A DNA stretch of 64,000 nt, taken from assembly GCA_038373865.1 (NCBI GenBank), contig JAXGGA010002925.1:1-64000 (forward strand). The letters are read 5' to 3'. Origin of the DNA: Uloborus plumipes (lineage: Eukaryota > Arthropoda > Arachnida > Araneae > Uloboridae). The notes under the pieces are model-generated. The model was not told the DNA's origin and ran no database searches. It saw only the letters and a program-made list of their open reading frames with translations. A program made the position numbers and the translations under genes. Of the stretch, positions 45,901-59,472 are shown piece by piece (position 1 is the stretch's first letter; each line of letters starts with the position of its first letter).

Positions 45901-47757
45901 AATTCTTTCACTTTATTTACCGAAATTTACGCTTAGTTTCTTGTAGCGCAACTTTCGCAAAAGTTTCGGCGCATTCCTATTACATTCTGCATATTGATTA
46001 CGTACTTTCAATTCACCGAACAAGCTCAATTGAGTCCCAAAAGACTTAATTAAAAATGTCAGGAGCAGATCTGCTAGAATTTAGAATTCTCTGTTGACCA
46101 GAAACTATTCCCAAAGTATTGGTCACCATTTTTAATATTTTGGCATCGTGCCACTGCCTGTTTCCCTATTGAAACTCTTCTTCGTTCTCCTCCCCAAATT
46201 CCAGATTGCTGTTTGAAATTGCCTCCAGCAAGTGAAAACTTTCTTGCTTTTAATTTTGGGTTGAGAATGTGCAGTTCTTCCGACGATGCAGAAAATTTTG
46301 TAGATATGAAATGCAAATTGTAATTATTCCAAACTGTAAATTGCGAACATAATTATTGCAAATGGCGAACGTTCTCGTAAGAGCCCGAATTGAATGCAAG
46401 AAAACAAACAGATTTTCCGAACAGAACCAACTGAATGACTTGCGATTAAACTGGCTATTGACCAGTTTAATCGTAAGTACAAATAGCTAAATTTCTTACG
46501 AGATAAAAATAGGATTTTTATTTTTGAACGTAATTCGTTTGCTCTAGTATATTTAATTCAATATTTACAGGAATTTTTAATAATTTTCTTCATTAATTTC
46601 GCAAAAAAAAGAGCTCTATATTCATCGAAACAGTTTACGTACATGTTGAGCGTGCTTTTATAGTAATTTTAATATTTTCAGGATATTGATGCTTTATTCA
46701 TCTTTTTTAAAAAGAAGCATATTAATTTCCGCTGCAGTTTAGTTTGAAGAAGGGGATTACGTATTTATTTCCTGCAAAAATATTAACAACCAGCAAAACG
46801 AGTGTTTTTGTAAGTTTTTTATTTAATAGAAAAAACTGTCAATGCTTATAAGCGTTTTTCGTTAAAATGTGTTCTAAACAAAAGCTGCAGTTGAATTTTT
46901 TCATTCAAACAACTATTTTTACTGTACCATTATTTTTTACTATAATTCTATGTTTTTACTAATTATTAAATTTTTGAGACAAATCTTCTATTTTTTCTGA
47001 ATTGTTCAACGACCAAAGTTGAATAGCTTAAATCAAAAAGCAAGGGTCCCAGGAAAAATGTTTCAAACAAAAAGTACCTTTTAGGATCGAATTATTCCCG
47101 AAAATATTTTTAGAAAGAAACAGTCCCCAAAACATACATTACTGCATCTCATACCTCTATTCTCAATTCTAAATTCTCAATATTGATCGACTTATTGAAC
47201 ATTTGTTTTGATGTTTTCTTTTTTTTTTTTTTTTTTTTTTTTTTTGCCATTTTTATTATCTATTAGGCTTTCTGTTACACTACTCCCTCCTCCCCTTTTT
47301 TTGGAAAAATATGCTAAAAAAATGAAAAATTGGGAAATAAAAGTTTTGAATTTAGTGGATTATTTGTTGTTCCACCTTTCCCAATCCTCAATAAACATTT
47401 CTAATTTTAAGTTTTTCAGTTATGGTAACATGATTCAGTTTTATAGATGGTTGATAGTCTTTCGTAATCGATGTACTGATTGATATATGTGAATAGATCT
47501 TATTTTAATAAAAATAACTTCTCGTCTGAAATACGTAATCAAATTAATGTTTCAAATAGATTAATTGAAGTAGTTTTCAAAGATTTTTTTCTCTATAGAA
47601 TAAAAAATTTACTTTCTCCAAAATTAAAGAAAAATATTTCATCAATCAGGATAACACTATCTCACGAAATAACAAATATTTCTATTAATCGCTTGACTCA
47701 AAAATCTTTACTTTTGAGTTTTCTGAAGTTTTCCAGGAATGTAATATCCATTAAAAC
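42969..47757. other. AT-rich stretch with three complex islands
   Basis: Less AT-rich patches lie at about 43,400-43,560, 44,340-44,600 and 46,030-46,310. None gives a recognised protein; open frames of 80-124 codons there are rich in Phe and compositional. A 16-bp stem with a 7-nt loop lies at 46,439-46,477. A long poly-T run is at 47,219-47,245. Confidence 0.4.
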
Positions 47758-48617
47758 TAGGGATGCATGGATAAGAAATATACATAAAAATTGATCTAAA
47801 AAAGCAGGGAGGAAGAACTGGTGAACACGCTAATTTAGGAACATTTTCAATTTAAATTTATTTTTAAATTATTTGCACCCTTTTATCCATTCATCCTTAA
47901 ATTTATTCTTTGAGAAAATTATGAAGTTTTCTAAAACACAATGGTAATGGAGAATATCGACACATGAAAATATTGTAAATACATATTTATTCAATTTGGG
48001 AAAATTAATTTATTAAAAAATGTATAACTGCTATGGGGATTTTTTTGTTATAATTCGTTCCGTTATAGTTTATAAATTATTAGTCTTGTTTTTTCGTACT
48101 AAATGTTATTTATTTGTTTAAAGAAGGTTATTTATTTATTGTTTATAAATATTTTCATAGTAAATTCTATTTCAATTCGTACTTGAAGTAATTTTATTTT
48201 AGAAATATTTTTTCCTTCGTTTAATCATAACGGCCGATTTTCGGCCGATTATAAATAAAATAAAATACTCACGTTTTTCGCACTCCAATTTTAAGTCCTG
48301 CAATTAAATTATTCATAATAGTGTCATGTGAATATCGTCTGTGATTTTTACATTTTAATATTTCACTCAGTTTTACCTTCGTTTCGAACAATTTGTTTTG
48401 CATTTCCAATGTACAAATCCATATTACATGACATAGTAATGTTTGCAGAAAATTATTTATTTACTATTGGTAAATTTAATCATTATAGTTTCGTATTAAA
48501 TGCTTCGAAAAATAATTTTCTAATAATATTTTTTCAGCTAATTAATAGACAAAATCTAGCCAATTATAAATAATCGGCAAAGGGACCGATTATGGCCGAT
48601 TAATCGGTGTATTCCTT
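47758..48617. mobile_element. hAT-like element with near-perfect 8-bp duplication
   Basis: The left end is TAGGGATGCATGGATAA, and the right end, reverse complemented, is AAGGAATACACCGATTAATC. ATTAAAAC (47,750-47,757) and GTTAAAAC (48,618-48,625) flank it, 7 of 8 matching. GGCCGATT motifs recur inside (near 48,232, 48,244 and 48,588), typical of subterminal transposase sites. Ends with GATGCACCGATTAATCGGCC-like sequence are known from hAT elements. No transposase recognised. Confidence 0.6.
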
Positions 48618-48625
48618 GTTAAAAC

Positions 48626-49826
48626 ATTAAAGTATTAAAACATATAAAGGACTTTTTAAATATTTCTCTAAAATTCCACATTATTCGGACCAAAAATGTG
48701 GGCATAATTTCTTAAAACTATCATTATCTAACGCGTATCAAAAACTTTTCCAGAAATAACAAACACCATTCCGAAAGATTCCGACAATAAAAACTTAAAA
48801 ACTCGTAACTATCACCACTTTTACTCTTCTTAAAAGCAAAACTGACGCTAAAAACCATCCTAAACAATGAAAAGCACGGAAAAAGAAAAAAGACGGCAGC
48901 CTTCATTACACACTCCATGGACTTTATTAGCATACAAACCGCATAAAGAGAAAAAGATGGCGCGTTTATTAAAAACGAATAAAAATAAAATGTGAGGATG
49001 GATCCGATAATAAGCTGCTATCATTATCGCAGGTTAGACTTGAGTGATAAGCGTATCTTAAATGGCAATTGTAGGGGGGGGGGCGAAACAATGACTACCT
49101 TCTTCCCTCTTTTATCTAATCTTTCATTTCTTCAACAGCTGACGTCTCAATGATCACGTGACATCCAACCGCGAATAGAAAGAAGGAAGGATAAATGGCT
49201 GACTGATTAAATGCTTTTTAGAATGCTCTGGCAAGAAAAAAGAGGGAGCTCATAATAATGTAAATTGAGTGAATAAATGTACAACCATTTAAAAATAAAT
49301 TACATTTTTTTTAAACTCGAGAATATTGTTTCTTTTTGATAGCACTCTTTTTAAAGATCATTAAATAAGTCGTACTGTAGTATTTCAAGTATTTTTCAAC
49401 TAAAATTGAAACTGAATTTACTCAGAATTACTTGAATTAATTTCATAGATTGAACTGCTCATTTGATATTTATTACTATTATTAAATACTTTGTTATTTT
49501 TACTGATATCAACTGATGCTATTAAGTTACTGTTCGTATATGCTTTAGAAAGTTACTGAATAATAATAAGATGAATTACTAGTGAATACACATCTCGATA
49601 GTAGAGTAATTTTTAGTGTTACAAATTTTGTGTTTATTTATTTTCAAATTTTGGCAAGAAATTCATTTTTGTACAATCTGGAAAAAATCTGGAATCAAAG
49701 TTTTTCCACAAAAAATACGTGACTTTACTTAATTGAGATTTACCCTGACTACTATCTAATTTCTAACAAAACTACTATTGAATGTTACTAAAATAATTCT
49801 AGCACAAATAAAAGTGATTGAATTTA
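48626..49826. other. AT-rich, with a small complex island at 49.0-49.2 kb
   Basis: Bases 49,010-49,200 are more complex, with a G run at 49,074-49,083 and, within 30 bp, CAGCTG, GACGTC and an ATCACGTGAC E-box near 49,153. A regulatory role is possible but untested. Confidence 0.4.
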
Positions 49827-51085
<1,259 letters not shown>

Positions 51086-51669
51086 TATCGTACCATTTTC
51101 GAGCGGTAGACATCATAAAAATATCGTCTTCCGACATCACATTTCGCCGGTGAAGGGCGTTTATTCAAGGTCGTCTGTAGGTAACGGTAAACGAACACAA
51201 CACCCCCGAAATTCGGCCACCTCCACAAGTTTTGCATTTGACCTACTTTTTACAAAACTTCCGCACCCTTGCGATGGGCCCGTACCCCTGATTTTTATGG
51301 AAGAAAAAAAAAGCGCATCACGGTATATGTCTTGTTCAAGATTTTTTCCCCCTCTGAAGGCCATAAAAAAGAGCGTGTTCTTTTATGTATTTCCTGTGCC
51401 CCTGACCCAGATTTGGAAAAAACTTTTCCCTACTTTCGCTTTTCAATCGTCGCATTCAACAGGCATTCCACGATTTAGTCTGCTCAATGTGCGAAGCGTT
51501 AAGCAGCTGCATACTTTAATATAGGTTGGGCTGATATAAAAACTTGCTGAAGGTTTTGTAAAACTTCATTCATCTCGGCTAATAGTTGATCCGAATCTTC
51601 CAAATTGACGAAAGCACTGATTAAACAAAATATCCTACAAATTGAGCGAAAGTACACAAACAAGCTGCT
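51086..51669. other. complex, less AT-rich island
   Basis: Bases 51,086-51,500 have clearly higher G+C (for example CCTTGCGATGGGCCCGTACC near 51,267) and no internal repeats. Frames up to ~200 codons are open across it but give nothing recognisable. A conserved non-coding element is possible. Confidence 0.4.
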
Positions 51670-51677
51670 ATGCACAG

Positions 51678-52654
51678 CAGGCTTGGAGTAATCACCGATT
51701 ACGTAATAGTAATCCGCGTAATGGATTACATTTTTTTAATCTTCATCATAATCATAATTTGGAAATGGGACAATCATAATGGTATAATCGTAATTTTAAT
51801 CAAGTATTTCTTGTGTAATCGTAACTGTAATCTTTCCTTCAATAATCGTAATTTAGCCTTGTAATCGTGTAATCTGACTTTTTTTTTTTCAAAATATTTT
51901 CACGCATAATTTAATCTTAGTCTGTGCTTTACATATAAACTCTCATATTATTTTTGGTTCATAAGTATATAAAAGAAGAAAAAGTTGTGTATTTATAGAT
52001 TTTTAAAACATTTTTTAGGTTTAAAAAATGTTAAATTTTACTTAAGAATTTAATAAAAATTTCCTTTGATAATTTTATTTTTAACAATTTTGTAATTCCA
52101 ATATTGATTGCATGTAGACAATGTATAAATTCCCTCTTTATATTTTTCGTAATAACAAATTTCTACCGAAATAAATAAACAGTTACTTTTACATAATATA
52201 ATTAAAAATACTACTTGCTGTGAAATATTGTGTGGCATTTTAAGGAAGTTTAAATTTTACATGCTTCGTTTTCCTTCCGCTTAACTAATAAGGTGCACTG
52301 AAACTTGACTTCCCTAATAAAAATTTCTAGATCTCCTCTGCATATATATAAAATATATATTCGTCCCAAAGCTGTAATCGTGTAATCGAAATCGTAATTG
52401 GCATATAATAATCGTAATCAATTACATTTTTTACATAATCTAATCGTTGCTGTGACCGTGATTGCGATTTGGCAGAGGACTGTAATCGTAATCGAATTTG
52501 TAATCTCCAATTTTTCATGCTCAGAATCATAATCGTAATCTGCAATGAGTAATAAGGGCGAAACTGCAGTCTTAGGATGCTATGATCGAGCTGTGGGTGC
52601 ATTTGCTACATAATCGTAATCGTTTACATTTTCTTGTAATTGACTCCAAGCATG
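51678..52654. mobile_element. hAT-like element with GTAATCG subterminal repeats
   Basis: The left end is CAGGCTTGGAGTAATCACCG, and the right end, reverse complemented, is CATGCTTGGAGTCAATTACA. ATGCACAG (51,670-51,677) and GTGCACCG (52,655-52,662) flank it, 6 of 8 matching. GTAATCG and its complement recur many times at 51,690-51,870 and 52,375-52,640 but not in the middle. This matches hAT architecture. No transposase recognised in the 977 bp. Confidence 0.72.
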
Positions 52655-52699
52655 GTGCACCGTAAAAGTTGTATTTTCAATTCAAGGGAATAGACTAGA

Positions 52700-52875
52700 A
52701 TCGAAATTCGTTAATTCGAACACGCTTAAAACGACTTACTGTTAAGACGAACTACATTTCCGATCCCAGTCCTCCTGCTTGTTTTTTAACCGTTCGTCGA
52801 AGAAGACAAACTGCTGTTAAGACGAATTGATTTCAAAATCCGGTTGGAGTTCGTTTTAACGAGGTTTGGATGAAT
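52700..52875. mobile_element. pogo/Tigger-type MITE fragment
   Basis: One end carries TCGTTAATTCGAACACG and the other, reverse complemented, ACCTCGTTAAAACGAACTCC. TTAAGACGAA occurs twice inside. Ends of the form ACCTCG-TA--TCGAAC are typical of Tigger/pogo elements. Exact boundaries and duplication are not clear. Confidence 0.5.
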
Positions 52876-53284
52876 AAAACTGCATAAAAGAAAATTGCAA
52901 AAATGCATTACAAAAATACAACACAAAGATACAATATTGCCTATAAGAAAGACGTTTTTGCTCTAGCTCAACTTTCTCAATGCACTATGTACTTTTAAGT
53001 TGCTGTTCGGATTGAGCAAAGGTTCCGGACTTATGATAGTTTACTGCATCCAGGAAAAAATCCTAATGCATAAAAGAATTAATCGTTACGAAAGGTATGC
53101 GCAATACGTTTCGAAAAATCTTCAGAAAAATTTAAGTCAATTCTTCTTAAAATTAAAGGCGTTAAATTCAAAAAATCTACATGTGCAATAATAGTGCAAC
53201 AGTCGATTGGTGGTGGACCGCGGTACACATCCGACCCACGGAAGTTAAAAATTTGGGCCACAAAAATATTTTGAAAGTATAAAT

Positions 53285-53585
53285 CTGTACCTCAGAACCA
53301 GACTAACGTAAGTCCATTTTCCATACTTTTCAGTAGAGGGCGAAAGCGATTGTCAGATGCATACAAAGGATGGGACTCGCGCTCTTTGAATGCTGCTAAA
53401 CAATTGTGAAGGAATTTATTTTATGGAATAACGTTCTCATGGGTCGATGTTGATTAGGATTCTTCATACAATGCAGCAATAAGGTGATGACTGGTAGGGT
53501 TTAAATAAAATAAATAAATACAATGCAGCAAAAAAGTGAAAATTGACAATTTTGGACTTACGTCGTTCTGGTTCTGAGGTACAGA
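53285..53585. mobile_element. 301-bp MITE with ~32-bp inverted ends and AAAT duplication
   Basis: The left CTGTACCTCAGAACCAGA plus ACGTAAGTCCA is mirrored at the right (53,554-53,585). AAAT flanks both sides (53,281-53,284 and 53,586-53,589). The interior is interrupted by a 39-bp retroposon stub (53,480-53,518). Confidence 0.78.
53480..53518 (+). mobile_element. 39-bp LINE 3'-end stub with 13-bp target duplication
   Basis: TACAATGCAGCAA is repeated exactly at 53,467-53,479 and 53,519-53,531. Between them are 39 bp ending in TTTAAATAAAATAAATAAA, an AAAT-type tail like that of the LINE at 32,262. This is the pattern of an extremely 5'-truncated non-LTR insertion. The ~20 unique bases do not match the 3' UTR of the LINE in this window. 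Confidence 0.75.
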
Positions 53586-53589
53586 AATT

Positions 53590-54730
53590 ACACAAATGAT
53601 TTATTTAAAAATATTTTTATGTTGGCAACGATATCGTTGAGTAGTACTTTTATCACTTTTTCTAGTGCTTTAGAAGTAACTGCGTGACTGATTTAAGCTT
53701 TGATTGTTGATGTAGAGTATGAGGGTTTTTTTCTGGACCTTGAAGAAAACTTTTCAAAAGTATCCAGACCCTCAACTAAAATTATTTTCAAATAGTTCAG
53801 TTAGAGCTTATTATACGCTCATAATCTTTAAGTTTAATGTGTTTCGTTTATTTGTTGCATTCTCCAAAGTCAACAGCTTTAAAGATTAAATTTCTGCATT
53901 TGAAACTACTAATCAGTGAGCAATATCAGTGTTTTTATTATTACTATCTTAATGATTTTTTTAATGTAGACGCATTTTTTTCTTACTCTGTTTCTTTGAT
54001 TAAAAAAAAAGGAGTAATAAACAGCATTTTGAGGATTGACTGTGGAAAACTTCTCTGAAATTTCGACATAAAATATTTTGGGGTATAGTTCGTCTTTTCT
54101 ACCTTCCTTTTCATTCTTTTTTTATTTATTTATTTATTTTTTCAATTCTGCCAATCTGACTTTTCAACTCTGCTTGACTATGCATTTTTCTCTGTATCAA
54201 ACCGATCAATTTTTCCATAAACTTTTTTGCCTATTAATTTATCTATTCGAATGATGTTTGATTTAAAAGGCTCAATTTTTGTTCTACATATTTGTCCTAT
54301 TGTAGTGCATTTATGATCAGCTTGTTTTTAAATATAAATATCAATTTATGTACTTATGCTGTCTGACTTATTATCAGTATGTGACTGAAAGAAATTTTCC
54401 TTGTCCATCGATGTAATTTTCAATCTCTCTCAATCAAGTTTTCCTCATCTTTCTTATCCGGTTTTTCTCTCTGAAATACTACTCTCTCCAGGTGCCACAA
54501 TATATTTTTTATTTGCTCTATCAAAAATTATGAGTTTTTTAAGAGTTATATTTTTTAAAGAGGAAGAATTACTTTTTTTGCTGTTATTATTATTATTTTA
54601 ATTTCATTGAATACCTGAAATATTTCTGTTATTGCCGTATCATACTATAATTGCGACAAAAGCCGTTTTTTCTTGAAATGAAATCGGTACAACTTTATAT
54701 GCATGCATATACACACACAAAAAAATTTTC
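53590..54730. other. AT-rich stretch, nothing recognised
   Basis: Contains (ATTT)n near 54,121-54,141 only. Confidence 0.4.
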
Positions 54731-55418
54731 TGATAAAAGCTTCAGATCCTAATCTTGCGGTTTTTTAAGTCAGTTTAATCTTAACAAGACTAAAATGTAA
54801 TTCAAATAAAAACAATAACATTCTTTATCATACCGAAAGAGAGTACGATGGCAGCACCCAGTCCTGCAACTAGTTGCAGAGAGCATGAAAATAAATTTAC
54901 TTTATTGCCAGAAAAAAAACCGTATTAAATGTGTACGAATTTTGCCTTCATAAAAAAAAAGATTTTTTTTCCAAGATTATCTTCAACTTTAAGAAGTATT
55001 TCTAACGCTTTACTTTCTTATTTTAAAATTTCGTATTAGATAGATGGCGGAATTAATTTGATATTTCCTTGATAAAAGCTTCAGGTTACGGTCTTAAAGT
55101 CAGGTAAAAAGTTTACATAAACAGCGATGAAAATAATAATCGTAATATTCTTTGTTATTCCAAAAGAAAATAAGAATAGCATCCGACGGTGTTGCCAAGT
55201 ACAGTGAGAATAAAAATAAGTTCACTTTGTTGCTTTAAAAATATGTTTCTGCAAAATTCATCTAAGTATTTTTTCACATTAAAAAAATCCATATTATTAT
55301 TCTAACCTGTTTCCCTTAACTTTAATAGGAATTTTTACTCTTTAACTCTTTATGTTCTTACTTTGAAACTGCAGATTATTAGATAGATGGCGAAGTGATG
55401 TTTACATTTTTTGCTATT

Positions 55419-55450
<32 letters not shown>

Positions 55451-55985
55451 GTTTTTTCTAGATTAGACTGACCTGGTCGAAAAACTCGTTGCATACTTAA
55501 TATCTCCTCAAGATTGAAACGAATCAGCCTACAGCACTATTTATACTGCTAATAACCTATGCCTTATAATTGTATCTGTAAATATAATCTCGACGTAAGT
55601 AAAGGCTATTTGCATTTTGTGCAAATACAACGAACGTGCTGTTAACTTAAATAAGAATGTTTGACTCTTTAACTCTTTATGTTCTTACTTTGAAGCTGCA
55701 GATTATTAGATATATGGCGAAGTGATGCATATATTTTTTGCTATTTCTGTCTCTCTCTCTCTCTTTCTTGCTCTCTCACTTTTTCTACATTAGACTGACC
55801 TGGTCGAAAAACTCGTTGCATACTTAATATCTCCTCAAGATTGAAACGAATCAGGCTACAGCACTATTCCTACTGCTAATAACCTATTCATTATAATTGT
55901 ATCTGTAAATATAATCTCGACGTAAGTAAAGGCTATTTGCATTTTGTGCAAATGCAACGAACTTACTTTGCCTCGTTCGCAATTA
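54731..55985. repeat. tandem array of ~330-bp units
   Basis: GACTGACCTGGTCGAAAAAC starts at 55,466 and 55,793 (327 bp apart), inside units that are nearly identical over 55,338-55,645 and 55,667-55,965, including a (CT)n run. An older phase is visible upstream: TGATAAAAGCTTCAG at 54,731 and 55,070, and TTAGATAxATGGCG near 55,038, 55,380 and 55,708. The array has at least two recent and two older units. Confidence 0.85.
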
Positions 55986-57007
55986 CTTTTGGGGAGCGTA
56001 GCGACTCAACAATGCCCCGCTTTCTAACATAATCTATGTATATTTATGCTGCGCAAGTTCAAGTAGGATTACGATCATATTAAATGTAGAAACAGAACTA
56101 ATCTGCAAAGGAAAATAAGCACTTCCCAGAAGCCGTGTATCAAAGATAAACTCAGATTAGGCCTCTGATGTTTATTCATTTCCTCTATTTAGAGGAACTT
56201 TCATTTCTTTGGAGGAAGAACTTCATAAAGCAGCGCATTATTTGGTGCTGAGATTACTGGATGTTAAGGTCCAAGGTAAGAAGCGGAATTATGCCCCGAA
56301 ATATTAGGGAGGGAATTGTTTGTCAGTAGGAGTTAGGGAGTGTATTGCAAATTGTCAGCAAAATATGCGAGGCTCTTGTAGAGAGACAAAGAAGTTGCAA
56401 TTTGTGAATATGAGCTGTTAATTGGATTTTGTCGTATAAATGTAATTTCGAAGAAGATATGTATTATATAAAGTAAATTAAAATTCTGGTTTGTGTAAAG
56501 TAGTGATAACCGTTTGGTTAACTTCATATTTTCATACATGGACAAAACACTATTTCTTTGTTCTTTAAAAAGGGAACAAATAAAGGAAAGGTAAGAAATG
56601 TATCGTTTATATGATGGCTGTAATACCCAAAGTGGGTGAAGGGGGTGGAGGGGGGGTCCATGGTTTCAAGACATCCATATACAATTAATATGAACTGTAG
56701 TTCCATGAGAAAACTCTTATTCTTTAAAAGCTGCTACGAGCCTGAAAAGTTTGTCCAATAGAGTACTAAATTCGGGAATTTCTTTACACGTTTAAAAAAA
56801 AATCGCTAAAACCTTTTTTGTGACAAATTTCATCCTTGCCAAATTTGACGAACATTCGTATAGCGAATATGAGTATATTGCTATATTTACGCAGTTTCAA
56901 TACATCTTTAAAGTGATAGATAAAAAATATGTGCTCAGCACATTGCCAGTTCTTAGGACGGTCCTGACGAGAGTGGTTTTCATATTCAACTGACTGGCAG
57001 TCTCAAC
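55986..57007. other. less AT-rich start, then AT-rich; weak exon candidate
   Basis: Bases 55,970-56,300 are more complex. On the plus strand a 39-codon frame (near 56,159-56,277, containing EEELHKAAHYLVLRLLD) runs from a GATTAG acceptor to a CAAG|GTAAGAA donor; I do not recognise it. A G-rich tract lies at 56,635-56,658. Confidence 0.3.
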
Positions 57008-57113
57008 CCAAGTAGCACACTTCGTTTTTAAAGGTTGTAAAATGGTTATTAACGTTGTACCAACGGATTAAAAACGTTTATAAAACGTTTAAACGTTTTT
57101 CGTGCTACCTTGG
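57008..57113. mobile_element. 106-bp palindromic mini-element
   Basis: Left CCAAGTAGCAC and right GTGCTACCTTGG are near-complements, and AACGTTT/AAACGTT motifs fill the interior, so the whole unit can fold on itself. It has the size and form of a small MITE; no clear duplication is seen. Confidence 0.45.
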
Positions 57114-57504
57114 AATTGTACCCAATTGTGTAACTTATCCTAAAAGTTTCATCTTTTAAAATAAATTTTCAATGCATAAGAGCAATTCCAAGGTAACAGA
57201 GGTATCAGTTTTTCACAAACCTGCTTACAAAGGCTAAAAGTATGTTAAATTCTTGTTTTATTTCACGAGTTTAGTAAAGAGCATGGTCTTTACTACCATG
57301 TAGTGCAGTCAAATTTTAAATAATGGCATTTTGTCTCTAGAGGACATACCTCGTAAGATACGTCCATTACAGAGCCAAAAAAAAACTATCATATAAATAC
57401 GTTATCTAAAAATCTTCAAAACTGAACTGTACTTTATAGAAGTAGGGTTCATCTTATTCAAAAACTTCTTGCAACGAAACACAAGGACCTAACATATTTG
57501 GAGT
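57114..57504. other. AT-rich spacer, nothing recognised
   Basis: No feature beyond short A runs. Confidence 0.4.
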
Positions 57505-57512
57505 CTCTGCAG

Positions 57513-57693
57513 CAGGTCCGTCATTTAGGGGGGGGGGGGCAGGGGGGGTCATTTGCACCCCCCCCCCCCCTGAATTTGAGAAATCAATGTATATTTACAT
57601 ATAAGTGGGGGTGGTTTTTGTTGTTTTCTGGTGAAATTGTATTGTGTTTTTACCTTCCCCCCCCCCCTGGAAAAACTTGAAATGACGTCCCTG
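57513..57693. mobile_element. 181-bp hAT MITE, perfect 8-bp duplication
   Basis: CTCTGCAG is exact at 57,505-57,512 and 57,694-57,701. The ends are CAGGTCCGTCATTT and, reverse complemented, CAGGGACGTCATTT. Long G and C runs just inside the ends (57,528-57,548 and 57,558-57,571) can pair to make a stable stem. Non-coding. Confidence 0.88.
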
Positions 57694-57701
57694 CTCTGCA
57701 G

Positions 57702-59464
57702 GCTGTTTTGCAGCAATCAATGTTTTTTTTTTTTTTCCGTAATGGAACTGCCCATAAAAACTTATTTTTTTAATAAATATGAGCTGATTAATATTACAGA
57801 AAACATGACCACCGAATTTTTGTTTCTCGCTTGAAATTTCACAATATATTCAAAAGAAAAGAATCAAAGCATTGTCAAAACTGATAAATTAAAAATTGAC
57901 TGGAATCTCAGCCATTACCTTTATTCGCTGTCCTCATTTTATTTTTATTCATCGTCAGAGGAAGAAAAAAAAAAGCATTTTTTTTTATTCGCTTTAGAAA
58001 AGCTAATGACCAAAAACTTCACGATATGAAATAGCTGGGGGACAGAGCAGAAAAAAAATTCCACTTCGTTTAATGCGCTATTAACTTACAAAAACAAGTT
58101 CGTATAATATTGTGATGAGATGAGAAGGAAAAAAGGTTTTTCTATGAGGGGTTAGATGAAAAAATTAAACTTGAGTCTAGTAATGGAACGGTGGGAAAAA
58201 AATGCGAATTAAAAAATGCTTCCATCCTCACAAATCGATAGATGGCGCTAGAAAAAGCTCGGTTATCTCAACATTTCAGGCATTCCCTGTATTCCTGTTA
58301 TCGTTTGATGATGACGCTCTTTGGGCACGTAGAAAGGTTTTTCTGTAGCTACGGGAAAAATATAGGGGGAAGAACGCATGGGATTTTTTTAATTAGCTAA
58401 TTGATATTTTTCGGTCACAAACTTTGTAAATATTTGCGAGGTGTGGGAACGCCTCGTCATTGAATTTGTAATTAACTGCGTAATTTGGTAATGAATATTG
58501 CCCAATGTGGCAGAAATGTAGCAATTACATGTGCTGGACTCTATAGTGAAAGAAGAATTAAATAAAAATCTTTGTGCTTGAAAAATAATTTCATCCATAA
58601 GCTAGCTTTGCATTGAAAAGAGGTTTATTGCAACTCCGAAACATGTGTATGCAGTTTTCTACTCGTTTGTGTATTAATACTTTGTTTTATATTCTTTTAT
58701 CTTTTTTGAGTTGTTGCATGTTGAAACAGATGTTTCAGTTTTTAGTGAGAATAGTGCTTAAGATTTTGTAAATACCTACTAACTTAAAGAAATCCAAAAG
58801 GTTTAATTGTATGCTTGTTTCTTTCTTTCTTTCTTTTTTTTTTTTGATATTACATATCATTGTCAATATTTGATATGGTAATTCCTTTCTACCTTTGCCT
58901 CTCTCTTTCTCCTACTTTAAAAAAGAGAAGTGTTATTCTTCATACTTAGTTGTAAGTATAAATTAATAACTTATTATTCATAAATGGATTTTAAAGTACA
59001 TTGAGATATAGTAATTAATTGTACTTATTAAGATAGTTTTTCCATTTCCGCTGGAAATACTGTACTGTTTTTTGAAAAAAATTTCGTTTTAAAATAAATA
59101 AAAGAGAACTAAAAATAGAACATAAGACAACTGCCTTATTTAAAAGAATATAGTCACTGTATTTTTTTTCCATTTCAAACAATTTCTAGTTTAGGTTAGA
59201 CAGTCAACTCAGCTTTTGTGATTATACTGGTTTAAGTTTAATAAGAAGAAAGGAAAAGAGTATCTAAACATTTTACAATTTACGGTATTCACTAATTATT
59301 GCGCAGATACATTATAAAGAAACAATGATCTACCAAAAGTCAGAAATAAATTACTTTCATTTTTCTTTCTCACAGACAACTGCAGGCTGAAATTATATTT
59401 GTCTGCATTAAAGTTTCAATGATACATTTAAAATTTATAGACGCAGTATCGAAACATTTCGGGG
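57702..59464. other. AT-rich stretch with a small complex island
   Basis: Bases 58,225-58,370 are less AT-rich, with GATAGATGGCGCTAG near 58,239. (CTTT)n lies near 58,819-58,835. No gene recognised. Confidence 0.4.
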
Positions 59465-59472
59465 CTGTGTAC

